Shown piece after piece: positions 46,703 through 55,593 of a stretch of DNA of 64,000 bases (within the stretch, counting starts at the first letter, position 1; every line of letters begins with the position of its first letter). Where the stretch lies: positions 1 through 64,000 of the forward strand of contig NZ_WOEZ01000044.1 in NCBI RefSeq assembly GCF_013177735.1, read 5' to 3'. The notes under the pieces were generated by a model, which ran no database searches, was not told where the DNA came from, and worked only from the letters and a program-made list of their open reading frames with translations. The DNA comes from Paraburkholderia elongata (GTDB taxonomy: Bacteria > Pseudomonadota > Gammaproteobacteria > Burkholderiales > Burkholderiaceae). Both the position numbers and the translations under genes were made by a program.

Positions 46703-47239
46703 CTAACCTTGTCGGTCCACGCGATGTGAACTCACGTCAACGAGTTGCATCTGTTTTGGGGTGTCGTCCAGTTCACCGATGCCCAGGAACTCCTGCGCAA
46801 CTACTCTGAACTTAACTTCGGTAATGCTTTTTTCATCGATTGGAGCACGGCACCTTCGCGGACTTTGAGCCGTACACTTTCTGGGGGGAGATTTCCAGAT
46901 CTTGCCGTGCATGATGTGCCCACATACTGGACATGTGATCTCCCAACCGCAGAATACGTTCGTCAGGCGGTACCGGCTGAACCTGATCAGATCTGCTACC
47001 AGCATCGCTTGCTTGTCGAGATCGTACGCATCCCACGGCTCAGAGATGATTCCGCCCTTTACGAGATCGAGGAGTCGATAAGTCCGGGTTTGTCGTGACT
47101 GACCGGTAAGGTGATCTTTGAAGGATTTCGTGGAGTATTCGATGCGATAGTCATTATTCGGAGAATCCAGGACGATTTTCAGGTCTCTGTTCTCCAACAA
47201 GCATCGAACAGTAGGTACGTCAGGAGGGTCAGCCAGCAT
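46703..47239 (-). CDS. Hypothetical protein with a C-terminal zinc-ribbon-like motif
   Basis: This 178-residue protein of unknown family has CPVCGHIMHGKIW followed by a cysteine in PRKC and CR near residue 130, suggesting a zinc finger. The N-terminal part, KSFKDHLTGQSRQTRTYRLLDLV, is rich in charged residues. It is encoded 33 bp downstream of the exonuclease-BRCT gene and probably in one transcript with it. A nucleic-acid role is plausible but not shown. Confidence 0.5.
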   Translation of the reverse strand: MLADPPDVPTVRCLLENRDLKIVLDSPNNDYRIEYSTKSFKDHLTGQSRQTRTYRLLDLVKGGIISEPWDAYDLDKQAMLVADLIRFSRYRLTNVFCGWEITCPVCGHIMHGKIWKSPPRKCTAQSPRRCRAPIDEKSITEVKFRVVAQEFLGIGELDDTPKQMQLVDVSSHRVDRQG

Positions 47240-47272
47240 GATGATGAGAACTCCGATCGAAGGGTATGTTGA

Positions 47273-48160
47273 TTAATGCGCGAGATCGACGATACGAAGG
47301 AAGTCAGTTTCCGTCAGGATTCGAATCGGATGCCCTTTTGCTATTAGTTCTTCTGCTTTTCTCTGTTTGATACTTTTCTCGTGTCCGGCTAGTTGCCGAA
47401 TATCAAGGTCACCAACGACGAGAAGTGTTGTTGTCCTTCTTACGCTCGTAGCAACTTGGCACCCAGCCTTGGCGGCAAGCACTGCGGCCTCGCACCGCGC
47501 CAATGCTAGCGTACCTGTGAATACAATTTCTTCCCCAACAAGCGCACCGTCGGGATTACCCTCAATCGCAATTTGATTTGAGAAGGTGGAACCGATTGGT
47601 TTTCGGGAATTGAAATTGATTGGTTTCTGAACAAGAGTCATCCAGGCGTCAAGTCCAATGCCTGTTGTGTTAATTGCTTGGAGAAGAACTTCCCCTGCGG
47701 CTCGCGCGTCCTCGACGGCATCGTGGGCCGTGAAGCGTATCCCCAAGGCACCGCACACATTAGTTAGCCCATACCCCGAGCGCGACCATTGCGACCATGC
47801 GCGGCGGACAACGCGAGCCGAATCAAGCCATCGGCAGGAAACACCAGTGAGGTTGTGCTTTGCGATGGCCTGGAACAGCGCAGTTCGGTCAAATGAAGTA
47901 TGACTAACCACGACCTGATCTCGCAGGCGATCCACCATCGCAGCGTAGATTTGTTGGAATGTGGGCGCGTCTTTGACCGTAGTTGCGTCGATCCCGTGAA
48001 TATCGACATTAACCCAGTCGAAGTCGTCCTGCGGATTGATTAACGATCCCCACCTGTCAACGACTCTCCCATCCTCAAACGTAACCGCCCCTACCTGACA
48101 AATGCTGGCAAGACTGGCGTTTGCGGTTTCAAAGTCTATGGCGACGAATTTCTCGGCCAT
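47273..48160 (-). CDS. DEDDh 3'-5' exonuclease with C-terminal BRCT domain
   Basis: This 295-residue protein begins with an exonuclease domain of the DnaQ/epsilon type: AIDFETANAS (Asp-x-Glu), VVSHTSFDRTALFQAI and HDAVEDARAAGEVLL with the catalytic His and Asp. A BRCT domain follows near residues 210-290 (VGEEIVFTGTLALARCEAAVLAAKAG). Such proteins act in DNA repair or RNA/DNA trimming. ATG 48160 has a GAAGGGA ribosome-binding site. Confidence 0.9.
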   Translation of the reverse strand: MAEKFVAIDFETANASLASICQVGAVTFEDGRVVDRWGSLINPQDDFDWVNVDIHGIDATTVKDAPTFQQIYAAMVDRLRDQVVVSHTSFDRTALFQAIAKHNLTGVSCRWLDSARVVRRAWSQWSRSGYGLTNVCGALGIRFTAHDAVEDARAAGEVLLQAINTTGIGLDAWMTLVQKPINFNSRKPIGSTFSNQIAIEGNPDGALVGEEIVFTGTLALARCEAAVLAAKAGCQVATSVRRTTTLLVVGDLDIRQLAGHEKSIKQRKAEELIAKGHPIRILTETDFLRIVDLAH

Positions 48161-48333
48161 GATGTTGTTCCCTTCGTCTCTATTTTTTTTTCGTCGCCAG
48201 CGCTCACAGCGCCGTCGAGCATCTGACACCCCGTACACTTTTTCGATTGACTACAATCCGCGGCACTCCGTAGAACCGGATTTAACATTCGACACTAACG
48301 TTCGCCCTACTGCGAAGTGCTAAGTTACCGCTT

Positions 48334-48603
48334 ATGCAAATTAGCCCGCGAGCGCGTAGACGATGGCAACACGCTTCATTTTTCCGCCTCTGCCATCATG
48401 CAGAATACTTCCCCAAAGGCAGAATGCATTGCGCGGTCGCCAAGCTGCCTCCTAAGCCGCAAACGTGGGTCAACGTGCAGAAGCGCCACCGCATCGCATT
48501 ACTGCAGTCACGTCGCGCTAACTACATACTCAAGCTGGCCAATGCTCCGTTCGAGACCGCACATTTCGAACATCTTCGTAATCTGGGGGCAAAGCTAGGA
48601 TGA
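48334..48603 (+). CDS. Doubtful short ORF (89 aa)
   Basis: This basic 89-residue frame has no clear ribosome-binding site and no recognised domain. It is the only plausible coding frame in the 880-bp gap 48161-49040, which otherwise shows nothing definite. Confidence 0.2.
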   Translation: MQISPRARRRWQHASFFRLCHHAEYFPKGRMHCAVAKLPPKPQTWVNVQKRHRIALLQSRRANYILKLANAPFETAHFEHLRNLGAKLG

Positions 48604-49040
48604 CGCGCTTGCCGTACCAGCCGCGACTGCAGCGCGGTGCAGATAGTTGAGGCAATATCGGCCATAAGCGTTTTACTGGATGATGGTTTCCTGAATTATC
48701 AGGAACTGCATTTGCTCTGTACGCGCGCGCGAAACAGCGCGCGACGGAAAAGCGAGCTATCGAGTGCTCAGAGTCGCCCTCATTCGTTGCCGAGTTGGGG
48801 CAGCACACGGCCAATTGCTGTCGATGACCGGACTCGGATCGCAGACATTCGAACGTCGGCTCTGAACAGACGATGAACACTCGTGCGTCCACCAGTCACT
48901 GGCAGGTCACTTACGCGATTGCCCCGTCTGCGGCACAGGCCACATAGAATCGGCGCGAGGCTTGATATCCTGCCTTCGCGTCACGATTGGGAAGTAATCA
49001 AAAGAATCAAACTATCTCAACGGAACAATCGGGGGTTGCA

Positions 49041-49490
49041 ATGTCTTTTCTAAAGAACATGATGACAGGCGGCGAGGGTCACTCGGTCGCCCAAAACGCC
49101 CATTTGGCGGAACTTGTCCTGAAGACCTTGGGCAGCGCTGACAAGCGCCAGCAAGTGCTTCAGTCCCTGCAGAAGGTGATGCGCCGAGGTATGTCGTTCC
49201 AGAGAATGGACGATGATCAACTGGCGGACGAGTTTGATGCGCTCGACAGGGTGGCGCAACTCAACATGCTCTCCATCGCGATTAAGGAGATAGGCATTTT
49301 CTGGAAAGACGAACCGTGGATGCCCATCCGCAATCCCATGTTCCACTCGATGGACGCGCGGGATGTGGAGGTTAATGCGGGGCACTTCAAGCGCAAGCAT
49401 GGGCTCACCGTGACCATCCTGGCAGAGCCGATGAGCCTGGGGCAATGGGTTAAGGAGGGTCGGCTCGTGCGCAAAATCGTCGACCGCTGA
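49041..49490 (+). CDS. Hypothetical protein (149 aa)
   Basis: This soluble protein is predicted from ATG 49041 behind a GGGGG ribosome-binding site; the track to TTG 48987 is less likely. The helical first half (AHLAELVLKTLGSADKRQQVLQSLQKVMRRGMSF) is followed by RMDDDQLADEFDALDRVAQLNMLSIAIKEIG. I recognise no family. It is followed 65 bp later by a predicted secreted protein gene. Confidence 0.6.
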   Translation: MSFLKNMMTGGEGHSVAQNAHLAELVLKTLGSADKRQQVLQSLQKVMRRGMSFQRMDDDQLADEFDALDRVAQLNMLSIAIKEIGIFWKDEPWMPIRNPMFHSMDARDVEVNAGHFKRKHGLTVTILAEPMSLGQWVKEGRLVRKIVDR

Positions 49491-49555
49491 CCGGAATACC
49501 AGCGCCGATGCTGCCGCCTAGGCTTGAGGATCAGGATACGAACATGAGGGTAACT

Positions 49556-49897
49556 ATGAAACGAACGGGGCATGCTACCTTGTCCGTGCTTCTTGCGCTA
49601 ATACTTGGTGCCCAGTTCTCTCAGGCCATCGCCGGTTTGCTCGGACCATCAAACTATTTTGAATGTATCTTGGACAAGATGCCCGGTGCTCAGAACGATC
49701 CCATCGCAGCCTCAGTCGCGCAGGCGTGCTGGCGCGAATTTCCCAACGCCCCTCCTATAGCCCCAAAAGACAAGGTTGGGGGGCTCTTCTCCGTTCCCCA
49801 TGCTCCGGACTGCCTAATGCGCTATGCCAAAGATGTGCGTAGCAACTTTGGAGCACAGCAAATCGCAATAGCATGCAACGAACTTTATTGGCCTTGA
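49556..49897 (+). CDS. Small secreted four-cysteine protein
   Basis: This 113-residue protein starts at ATG 49556 with GAGGG upstream. An N-terminal signal peptide (MKRTGHATLSVLLALILGAQ, cleavage likely after SQAIA) is followed by four cysteines, in YFECIL, AQACWREF, PDCLMRY and IACNELYWP. The pattern resembles small periplasmic VF_A0006-type four-cysteine proteins, but this identification is tentative. The cysteines probably form two disulfides. Confidence 0.6.
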   Translation: MKRTGHATLSVLLALILGAQFSQAIAGLLGPSNYFECILDKMPGAQNDPIAASVAQACWREFPNAPPIAPKDKVGGLFSVPHAPDCLMRYAKDVRSNFGAQQIAIACNELYWP

Positions 49898-50028
49898 TAG
49901 CGATGGCTTGTCGCTTCGAAAAAGGTCGGTGAACGATGACGTGTTTTTATACAGAAGGGTATCTAGCTATTCAGCCGTAAGGCGGAAGCCGCCGACTAAG
50001 TAGCCATTCACCGACGAGGAGAAACGGG

Positions 50029-50253
50029 ATGGGACTGTTCAGAGACTTGGCGCACGTTGCGGGCAACATGATGAAGGTGAACTCGCTCTGGCACGACGTT
50101 CGGATGATCTTGATCCGCGAGGTGGGTGTCGATGTGGAGAAGCTGCCTTATGCGCGCAAGATGCAGCTCTACAACCGCGTGAAGGACGAATATCTGAACG
50201 GCAATTCGTCGGCCGAATCAATCGCGATGTTGGTTAAGCTCTCCGTCTTTTGA
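50029..50253 (+). CDS. Hypothetical protein (74 aa)
   Basis: A GAGGAG ribosome-binding site precedes ATG 50029. The mostly helical protein MGLFRDLAHVAGNMMKVNSL... ends SSAESIAMLVKLSVF. It lies about 100 bp left of the IS element. The family is not recognised. Confidence 0.6.
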   Translation: MGLFRDLAHVAGNMMKVNSLWHDVRMILIREVGVDVEKLPYARKMQLYNRVKDEYLNGNSSAESIAMLVKLSVF

Positions 50254-50420
50254 GCGCAGCCGAAAAGCGTTCCATAAGCGACCACAGGCCAGCCAACGGC
50301 TTAAATGCCACGGAACCGGCCGCTACAGCAAAAGCGCGTCGGCCGTCCGTAAAGGGTCCAGAGTGTGTGAAAACGCATTGATCGCCTAAACTGAATCAAC
50401 GCACTGAGCCTGGGTGACTC

Positions 50421-51866
50421 ATGAAGCGATTCGTTGAAGGCGATGACCGCAAGCAGGTCGCACTACTTCCCGAATGTATCGATGACTACATCGGACAGGA
50501 CAACCCGGTCAGGGTCATAGACGCCTTCGTCGACGAGTTGGACCTTGCGGATCTTGGTTTCAACGGTACCACGCCAGCGATCACGGGCCGCCCGTCCTAT
50601 CACCCAGGCGTGATGCTCAAGATCTATATCTACGGCTACCTGAACCGGATTCCTTCGAGCCGGCGTCTCGAGCGTGAATGTCAGCGCAACGTCGAGCTGA
50701 TGTGGCTAACGGGACGTCTCGCTCCGGACTTCAAGACGATCGCCGACTTTCGCCGTGACAGCGGCGCAGCCATTCGCAACGTATGCCGGCGTTTCGTCGA
50801 ACTGTGTCGCGGGCTGAAGCTGCTATCCAGTGACATGGTGGCCATCGACGGTAGCAAGTTCAAGGCGTCAAACAGCCGCGACAGGAACTACACGGCGAGC
50901 AAGATCGACAAGCGTCAGCAGCAGATCGAGGAAAGCGTGCAGCGCTATCTTGACCTGATTGAGACCGCAGACCGGACCAGTCCAACAGGTTTCGATGTGA
51001 AGACCGTTCGCCTGTACGAGAAGATCGCCCGCTTGCGCCAGCAGATGCGTGAGCTCGCACAGATCAGGAAGCAGTTAGAAAAACAACCGGACAAACAGCT
51101 GTCGATGACGGATCCCGACGCACGCTCCATGGCAACAAGCGGAAGAGGCTCCGGCATAGTGGGCTACAACGTTCAGGCCGCCGTAGACACGAAGCATCAC
51201 CTGATCGTTGAGCACGAGGTAACTAACGTTGGAAACGATCACGGCCAACTCAGCAGAATGGCGCTGGCTGCGAAGGACGCGATGGGCAAGCCGAAGCTGA
51301 AGGTTGTTGCTGATCGGGGTTACTTCAGCGGCCCGGAGATACGGGCATGCGATCTGAACGACATCAGCGCGTACGTTCCCAAGCCGCTCACCTCCGCATC
51401 GCGGAAGAAAGGTCTGTTCACCAAGGCCGACTTTGTCTACGTGGCAAAAAGCGATGTGTATCGATGCCCTGCTGGCGAGCGAGCCATCCTTCGATTCACG
51501 ACCGTCGAGCATGACATGAACCTGCGGGTTTACTGGCCCAGCGCCTGCCCGCGTTGCCATCTCAAGGAACGATGTTCACCCAGCGACTATCGTCGCATCC
51601 GACGATGGGAGCACGAGAACACACTGGAAGCGATGCAGCGCCGTCTCGACCGGAAGCCCGATGCAATGACCATCCGCCGAAGTACTGTCGAGCATGTCTT
51701 CGGTACGCTCAAGCACTGGATGGGTCCTGCACACTTCCTGACCAGGACGCTCGGGCGAGTGAGTACAGAGATGAGCCTTCAGGTGTTGGCCTACAACCTG
51801 AAGCGGGTCATGAACATACTTGGCGTTGCAGGTACGATGAAGGCCATGAAGATGGTTAGAAGCTAA
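50421..51866 (+). CDS. IS1182-family transposase
   Basis: This 481-residue DDE transposase begins with the IS1182 N-terminal domain (LLPECIDDYIGQDNPVRVIDAFVDELDL, GRPSYHPGVMLKIYIYGYLNRIPSSRRLERE). It has VAIDGSKFKASNS, KVVADRGYFSG and RRSTVEHVFGTLKHWMG, containing the likely catalytic D, D and E. It looks full length and could be active. It ends 107 bp before the right inverted repeat. Confidence 0.95.
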   Translation: MKRFVEGDDRKQVALLPECIDDYIGQDNPVRVIDAFVDELDLADLGFNGTTPAITGRPSYHPGVMLKIYIYGYLNRIPSSRRLERECQRNVELMWLTGRLAPDFKTIADFRRDSGAAIRNVCRRFVELCRGLKLLSSDMVAIDGSKFKASNSRDRNYTASKIDKRQQQIEESVQRYLDLIETADRTSPTGFDVKTVRLYEKIARLRQQMRELAQIRKQLEKQPDKQLSMTDPDARSMATSGRGSGIVGYNVQAAVDTKHHLIVEHEVTNVGNDHGQLSRMALAAKDAMGKPKLKVVADRGYFSGPEIRACDLNDISAYVPKPLTSASRKKGLFTKADFVYVAKSDVYRCPAGERAILRFTTVEHDMNLRVYWPSACPRCHLKERCSPSDYRRIRRWEHENTLEAMQRRLDRKPDAMTIRRSTVEHVFGTLKHWMGPAHFLTRTLGRVSTEMSLQVLAYNLKRVMNILGVAGTMKAMKMVRS

Positions 51867-51882
51867 AGCCCTGAGGGGCTTT
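51865..51882 (+). terminator. Hairpin terminator after the transposase
   Basis: The perfect inverted repeat AAAGCCC-TGAG-GGGCTTT begins in the transposase stop codon and is followed by TGTTGTG. It probably ends transposase transcription. Confidence 0.6.
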
Positions 51883-52145
51883 GTTGTGCTCGCGATGTTC
51901 GGTTAGTGCAAACCCGCCTTATCAAACTCGATCGACCTGACCGGCAATCGCCCGCTTAGCAGCAAAAATGGAGTTTCCACACACTCTGGGTCGACATGCG
52001 TCCGAGGCCTTGGGCAGTACGCGACCAGGAAGCGTCGCTTGCTCGACAGGGACACATAGCTGAAACTCAATGCGTTTCGGCCATTCGCCCCGTTTGGTGT
52101 CGGTTAACGGCCTGTGTGGATACCTTCCGACAAAAGAGGTCCGTG

Positions 52146-52229
52146 ATGACAAAGTCCGAACCGGCGCGCGCCGCCGCGACGACGATCCTTGGAAGCTTCG
52201 AAACGCTCATACGGGCATCACAAGCATGA
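52146..52229 (+). CDS. Small ORF (27 aa) coupled to the next
   Basis: The frame MTKSEPARAAATTILGSFET... has an AGAGGT ribosome-binding site and ends in an ATGA overlap with the following frame. It may be a tiny coupled gene or the 5' part of a frameshifted one. It lies just right of the IS element. Confidence 0.3.
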   Translation: MTKSEPARAAATTILGSFETLIRASQA

Positions 52230-52570
52230 TCGCGCGTCACGGCGGGCATGAGCGCATGACGGAACTCGAATACTGCCGTCCCGCCGACCCGGCTGTTGTC
52301 GGGATGCTGTTGCTGATTGCGGTCGACTTGCTGGCTGGTGCGCGCGGGTTCCGAACTGCACGCTTTTCGGACCTAACCGAATACGAAGTGAATGCGGTTG
52401 CCGAAGAAGCAAAACGGGTGTGGGAGGCTGGCCAAGCGGAGGGGATGGCTAGGCCCGAACTCGGGCGCTGGTGCGGAGATCGAGTTCGAGCGGCTCGTCA
52501 AAACGTTGCCGCCAATGGGCGCTCTATTGGTCGTCGCCAGCCGGATTGCAGCGCGTGCAGAGCTTCGTGA
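52226..52570 (+). CDS. Hypothetical protein (114 aa), low confidence
   Basis: The frame starts in an ATGA overlap with the preceding mini-ORF. A hydrophobic stretch VVGMLLLIAVDLLAGARGF is followed by a charged helix, LTEYEVNAVAEEAKRVWEAG. After about residue 75 the sequence becomes low-complexity and overlaps the opposite-strand gene, so the true end may be earlier or the gene frameshifted. Confidence 0.3.
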   Translation: MIARHGGHERMTELEYCRPADPAVVGMLLLIAVDLLAGARGFRTARFSDLTEYEVNAVAEEAKRVWEAGQAEGMARPELGRWCGDRVRAARQNVAANGRSIGRRQPDCSACRAS

Positions 52571-52856
52571 ACGACTGGCCCGGCTTGCCGTGTTTCGTCG
52601 AATGCTCGCTCGCGTAGGCCGCGAGCGGCGCAATCTCAGGTGAGCAGACCTTCAGGTAGTTATGCTCGGTATGACCGCCTTCGGTGGCGGTGCCCTTCAG
52701 CTTGGTAACGTAATCGCACGACGCCCGATGCAGGACCAGGTACGACGAAGAATTTTCACTGCTGTAACGGTTAAGAACGAAGCCGCCCGGATTAGCTGCA
52801 AGCCATGCGCGGTAATTGAGGTCGCTCTTGGGGACAAAGGTCTGCTCTGCTTTCAT
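52524..52856 (-). CDS. Hypothetical protein (110 aa), Cys/His-rich
   Basis: From ATG 52856 the protein is MKAEQTFVPKSDLNYRAWL... with NPGGFVLNRYSSENSSSYLVLHRASCDYV, KVCS and KLCTRCNP near the C-terminus. The LHRASC / CTRC pattern could bind a metal. A start at ATG 52874 is possible. I do not recognise the family. It lies at the left edge of the accessory island. Confidence 0.5.
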   Translation of the reverse strand: MKAEQTFVPKSDLNYRAWLAANPGGFVLNRYSSENSSSYLVLHRASCDYVTKLKGTATEGGHTEHNYLKVCSPEIAPLAAYASEHSTKHGKPGQSFTKLCTRCNPAGDDQ

Positions 52857-53276
52857 TGCGCACCTGTAGGTCATGAGTGCAATTATATCGAGCAGCGGGG
52901 CCGAAACCCGGGAAGGCCTTGCTAGGCGGCCTTGGCTGCTGGGGCGATTAGCTGCTGTCAAAAGGGCTGCCCATGCCCACTCTGTTACTTCCGTGATATT
53001 CGCGGTTCCGGTACGCTGCATCAATCCAGCAAGTGCGTGTGCGGTTCCCTCCGCCGCCCCGCAAAACGTCACTGCTTAACGATAATGATGCCACTGGCAC
53101 GCCGAACTTCTGTGCGCCGGACATCATGAAATGTGCGCCTGAATGAGCGGAGTACTGCGGCAATGCCGTCCAGTGGTCGACATAGCAGAAGCAAAGCTTG
53201 CCACGTTGTCCAGCAGCATCCCCGCCACACCAAGCATCCGAAAACCCATTGGCGGGTAAGTCCGTCTGATGTCTCT
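52857..53276. other. Intergenic stretch with a hairpin before the first 14-bp site
   Basis: No gene is supported here. The inverted repeat CCCGCCA (53221-53227) / TGGCGGG (53250-53256) lies 21 bp left of the 14-bp site at 53277. GC-rich arms also precede the equivalent site at 57617. Confidence 0.35.
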
Positions 53277-53290
53277 TGCAATCAATTGCA
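53277..53290 (+). repeat. 14-bp island repeat, site 1 (CA orientation)
   Basis: The sequence is TGCAAT-CA-ATTGCA: perfect 6-bp inverted arms around an asymmetric CA dinucleotide. It lies 65 bp downstream of the nuclease-like gene A stop. The flanks are shared with site 4. Confidence 0.9.
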
Positions 53291-53355
53291 GAATCCGAGG
53301 CGCAATTGCTTGGCTGCTTGTTCGGCAAACTTCAGCGTGGCGCACCGTTTCCTCA

Positions 53356-53778
53356 TTAGGCATGCCCCGAGCCAATCCGATGCCATGCGTCTCGAAAAGG
53401 CTCCTGATCATAGCGGGGCGGGTCCAACCAGTATGAAACTTTGCCGTCTTTCTTGTTACATCCGGCATGCTTCTTTACCTCGGAGGGCAAAAGGACAAAT
53501 GCATTGGGATCGGTAACGACGTTATTAACGATGATCCAGAAATCCCCTGCTATTTTGTCGAGCGTTGTTCCGAGCGGGACTGCGTTCCGTTTACTCAGGG
53601 CCTTAACCTGAACCCCGATAAACTTCGATCCGGAGGCGTTATACGCGATGATATCGACGCCGCGGGCGTTGCGCGCCGTTGGCATCACGTTCCAGCCAAG
53701 CAACGACAGCCGGTAGCAGCAGTAGTACAGCCCAACGTTTCCCGTGACCTGGGGGTCAAGTTTTATCTGTAGTTGCAT
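53356..53778 (-). CDS. Putative restriction-endonuclease-like protein, copy A
   Basis: This 140-residue protein starts at ATG 53778 with a GAGGGAG ribosome-binding site. The core GVDIIAYNASGSKFIGVQVKA has Asp42 and Gln57-x-Lys59, a D-Xn-(E/Q)xK pattern of PD-(D/E)xK nucleases. YYCCYRLSLLGWNVMPT before it would be the first helix and strand. It overlaps the upstream ADP-ribosylglycohydrolase gene by 23 bp. A near-identical paralogue lies at 57696-58112. The nuclease fold is inferred from the motif only. Confidence 0.7.
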   Translation of the reverse strand: MQLQIKLDPQVTGNVGLYYCCYRLSLLGWNVMPTARNARGVDIIAYNASGSKFIGVQVKALSKRNAVPLGTTLDKIAGDFWIIVNNVVTDPNAFVLLPSEVKKHAGCNKKDGKVSYWLDPPRYDQEPFRDAWHRIGSGHA

Positions 53779-54934
53779 TTGGCTCCCTCGTTGTCGAGCA
53801 CGGCGGATAGCGTTCATGGTAGAAATCGCGTTCCGCCGAGCCGCGGGAATGATTGATGCGCCATTCTCGAACCGTAGCGAGGTCGTCGGCCATCGCACCG
53901 ATCGCATCGGCGAGCTCGAGCGTCACGCGCCACCGTTCCGGGATCACATCGACCCCCATCATGGCTCCAAGCATATTCCCCGTGATCGCCCCCGTTGAGT
54001 CGCTGTCGCCACCGTGATTGACCGCCAACACAACGCCTGACTCGAAGTCAGGTGCCGACAGGGCGCAGTACAGGCTGATGGCGAGCGCCTCCTCAGCCAC
54101 CCACCCTTCGCCGAGTTCCTGCAGAACATGGGTTTGGCCAGGGCGGTCGGCGGCGCGCTGCTCCGCGTTTTCGATGGCAGCGAGCGTTTCCTCGTACCGG
54201 TCATGCTTTCGAAGTTCGGTCTTAGCGCGGTCGATCGCATCGGGCAGCGGCAAGCCCACAAGCAACAACGCGATGACCACTGCGAAAGCCCCCGCGGTGA
54301 GCTGCCCCGTGGGGTGGCCGTGCGTGATCGCCGCGATATCCGTGGCGACGGCGAACGCCTGACCGATCCGGTCATCCTGGTCTTCTGCATCATTGATCCA
54401 GTTTGCGACGAACATGCCGACGGGCGCCACGCGCATCACGCCGCCGCAGCCTTTGCTGGCGTTGCACGCCCGATCGGCGTAACTGGTCAGTGCTCGAAGC
54501 GCAGCGAGGCAGGTGTTGCCGGGAGCGCGGCGGCTGAACAGCTCACGCTGCTCGAGAAGCCAGCCTGACTCGCCGGAAGGTTCAGCGATTTTCGGTTTGA
54601 CGCCCTGAGTGCGAAGCCATCGCAAGTAGGCCTGTGCGGTGGCCTTCCCGAACATGGGGCCGTCACCATGCAGGGCAGCACGTACATGGGCGCGCAGCAG
54701 CCCTTCGGCCGTAAATAGCGTCATCTGTGTGTCGTCGGTGATGGCGCCAACCCGCCCGTGAGCCACCGCATAGTCGCAAATGCCACCGGGGCCGAAACTC
54801 CGCCGGATGTCAGCGAGGTTCATAAATTCGACTGGAGCGCCGAGCGCATCACCGACTGCGCCACCGAGCAGGCAACCACGAAACCGGCTGCGCTTGATCG
54901 CGTCCGAAGGTGTTCTGTGGAAGGAATCTTGCAT
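53756..54934 (-). CDS. ADP-ribosylglycohydrolase family protein
   Basis: This 392-residue DraG-like hydrolase removes ADP-ribose from proteins, nucleic acids or small molecules using a dinuclear Mg centre. LLGGAVGDALGAPVEF (about 22-37), GAITDDTQMTLFTAEG (about 63-78) and AVNHGGDSDSTGAITGNMLGA (about 306-326) carry the metal ligands. Its 3' end overlaps the nuclease-like gene A, so the two are probably made together. Site 2 lies 110 bp upstream. A toxin-immunity or anti-phage role is possible. Confidence 0.9.
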   Translation of the reverse strand: MQDSFHRTPSDAIKRSRFRGCLLGGAVGDALGAPVEFMNLADIRRSFGPGGICDYAVAHGRVGAITDDTQMTLFTAEGLLRAHVRAALHGDGPMFGKATAQAYLRWLRTQGVKPKIAEPSGESGWLLEQRELFSRRAPGNTCLAALRALTSYADRACNASKGCGGVMRVAPVGMFVANWINDAEDQDDRIGQAFAVATDIAAITHGHPTGQLTAGAFAVVIALLLVGLPLPDAIDRAKTELRKHDRYEETLAAIENAEQRAADRPGQTHVLQELGEGWVAEEALAISLYCALSAPDFESGVVLAVNHGGDSDSTGAITGNMLGAMMGVDVIPERWRVTLELADAIGAMADDLATVREWRINHSRGSAERDFYHERYPPCSTTREPNATTDKT

Positions 54935-55044
54935 GTCGAGGCTCCTGATCAGCGGGTGCCGTTAGGTCGTTTTTCCTGGCGAGACGAGCTTGTCTCGTTC
55001 TGATCTCCTGGTCGTCCGCCTTTGCCTTTCATCCGACTTTTTTC

Positions 55045-55058
55045 TGCAATTGATTGCA
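55045..55058 (-). repeat. 14-bp island repeat, site 2 (TG orientation)
   Basis: TGCAAT-TG-ATTGCA, the reverse complement of site 1, lies upstream of the ADP-ribosylglycohydrolase gene. With site 1 it brackets 1782 bp containing exactly that gene and nuclease gene A. Confidence 0.9.
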
Positions 55059-55119
55059 GAATGGCCGTTCCCGCCGCGCTCCGTGGGCGATCACGTCACC
55101 ATGTCACCAGGAGGGCTCC

Positions 55120-55398
55120 TCAAGAGCCAGGCACACCATCGCTGATAGTCGCGGGCGTCTGGTTCGAGCGCGAGTCCGCTACCGTATTTACGCTTGCCGT
55201 GGGCAACCTTAGGACGTTATTCGCGCCATCCGACGCTGAAGGCGAAGCTGCCGGCTTACCCGACTTTCTAACGCGTCTTGATGCGGCACGCCAAAGTATT
55301 GCAAAAGCCTCCACTGCGGGATCCACCGGCGAGTGGTCTCCGTCCGAGGGGGCCGGTTTTTGCCCGGCTTCACTTCCTGCGCGATCTTCGGTTGTCAT
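55120..55398 (-). CDS. Hypothetical protein (92 aa)
   Basis: From ATG 55398 (GAGAG upstream) the protein MTTEDRAGSEAGQKPAPSDG... is low in complexity except for PVDPAVEAFAILWRAASRRVRK. No family is recognised. It lies between sites 2 and 3. Confidence 0.35.
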   Translation of the reverse strand: MTTEDRAGSEAGQKPAPSDGDHSPVDPAVEAFAILWRAASRRVRKSGKPAASPSASDGANNVLRLPTASVNTVADSRSNQTPATISDGVPGS

Positions 55399-55503
55399 GG
55401 TTGCTCTCGTTTCGGTACACGGCCCTGCAATTTCCGTCTCAACTTTGACTGTCTCAACTTTGACAGTGGGTACGCCAATAGCGAAAGAGGTCCGTGCAGT
55501 CCG

Positions 55504-55517
55504 TGCAATCAATTGCC
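55504..55517 (+). repeat. 14-bp island repeat, site 3 (CA orientation, last base changed)
   Basis: TGCAAT-CA-ATTGCC has one mismatch to the others, in the final base. It lies about 77 bp downstream of the lipoprotein-like gene. Confidence 0.8.
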
Positions 55518-55593
55518 AAAGGCGAACGGCGATGTGCTTCGTGCAAATGTGGCACGGACATCGCATGGCGTTCGCGCTAAATCGCTTCGGAAA

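Larger units (their letters stand above)
50358..51989 (+). mobile_element. IS1182-family insertion sequence
   Basis: The element is bounded by 17-bp inverted repeats: CCAGAGTGTGTGAAAAC at 50358-50374 and GTTTCCACACACTCTGG at 51973-51989, which match at 16 of 17 positions as inverted copies. It is about 1.63 kb and encloses one intact transposase gene. No clear target duplication is seen in the flanks. Confidence 0.85.

Noticed and set aside
46168..46706. Plus-strand frames in the gap after the ribBA region
   Set aside because: A PAAR-like reading was considered for the glycine-rich part, but the repeat pattern does not hold and no ribosome-binding site is present.
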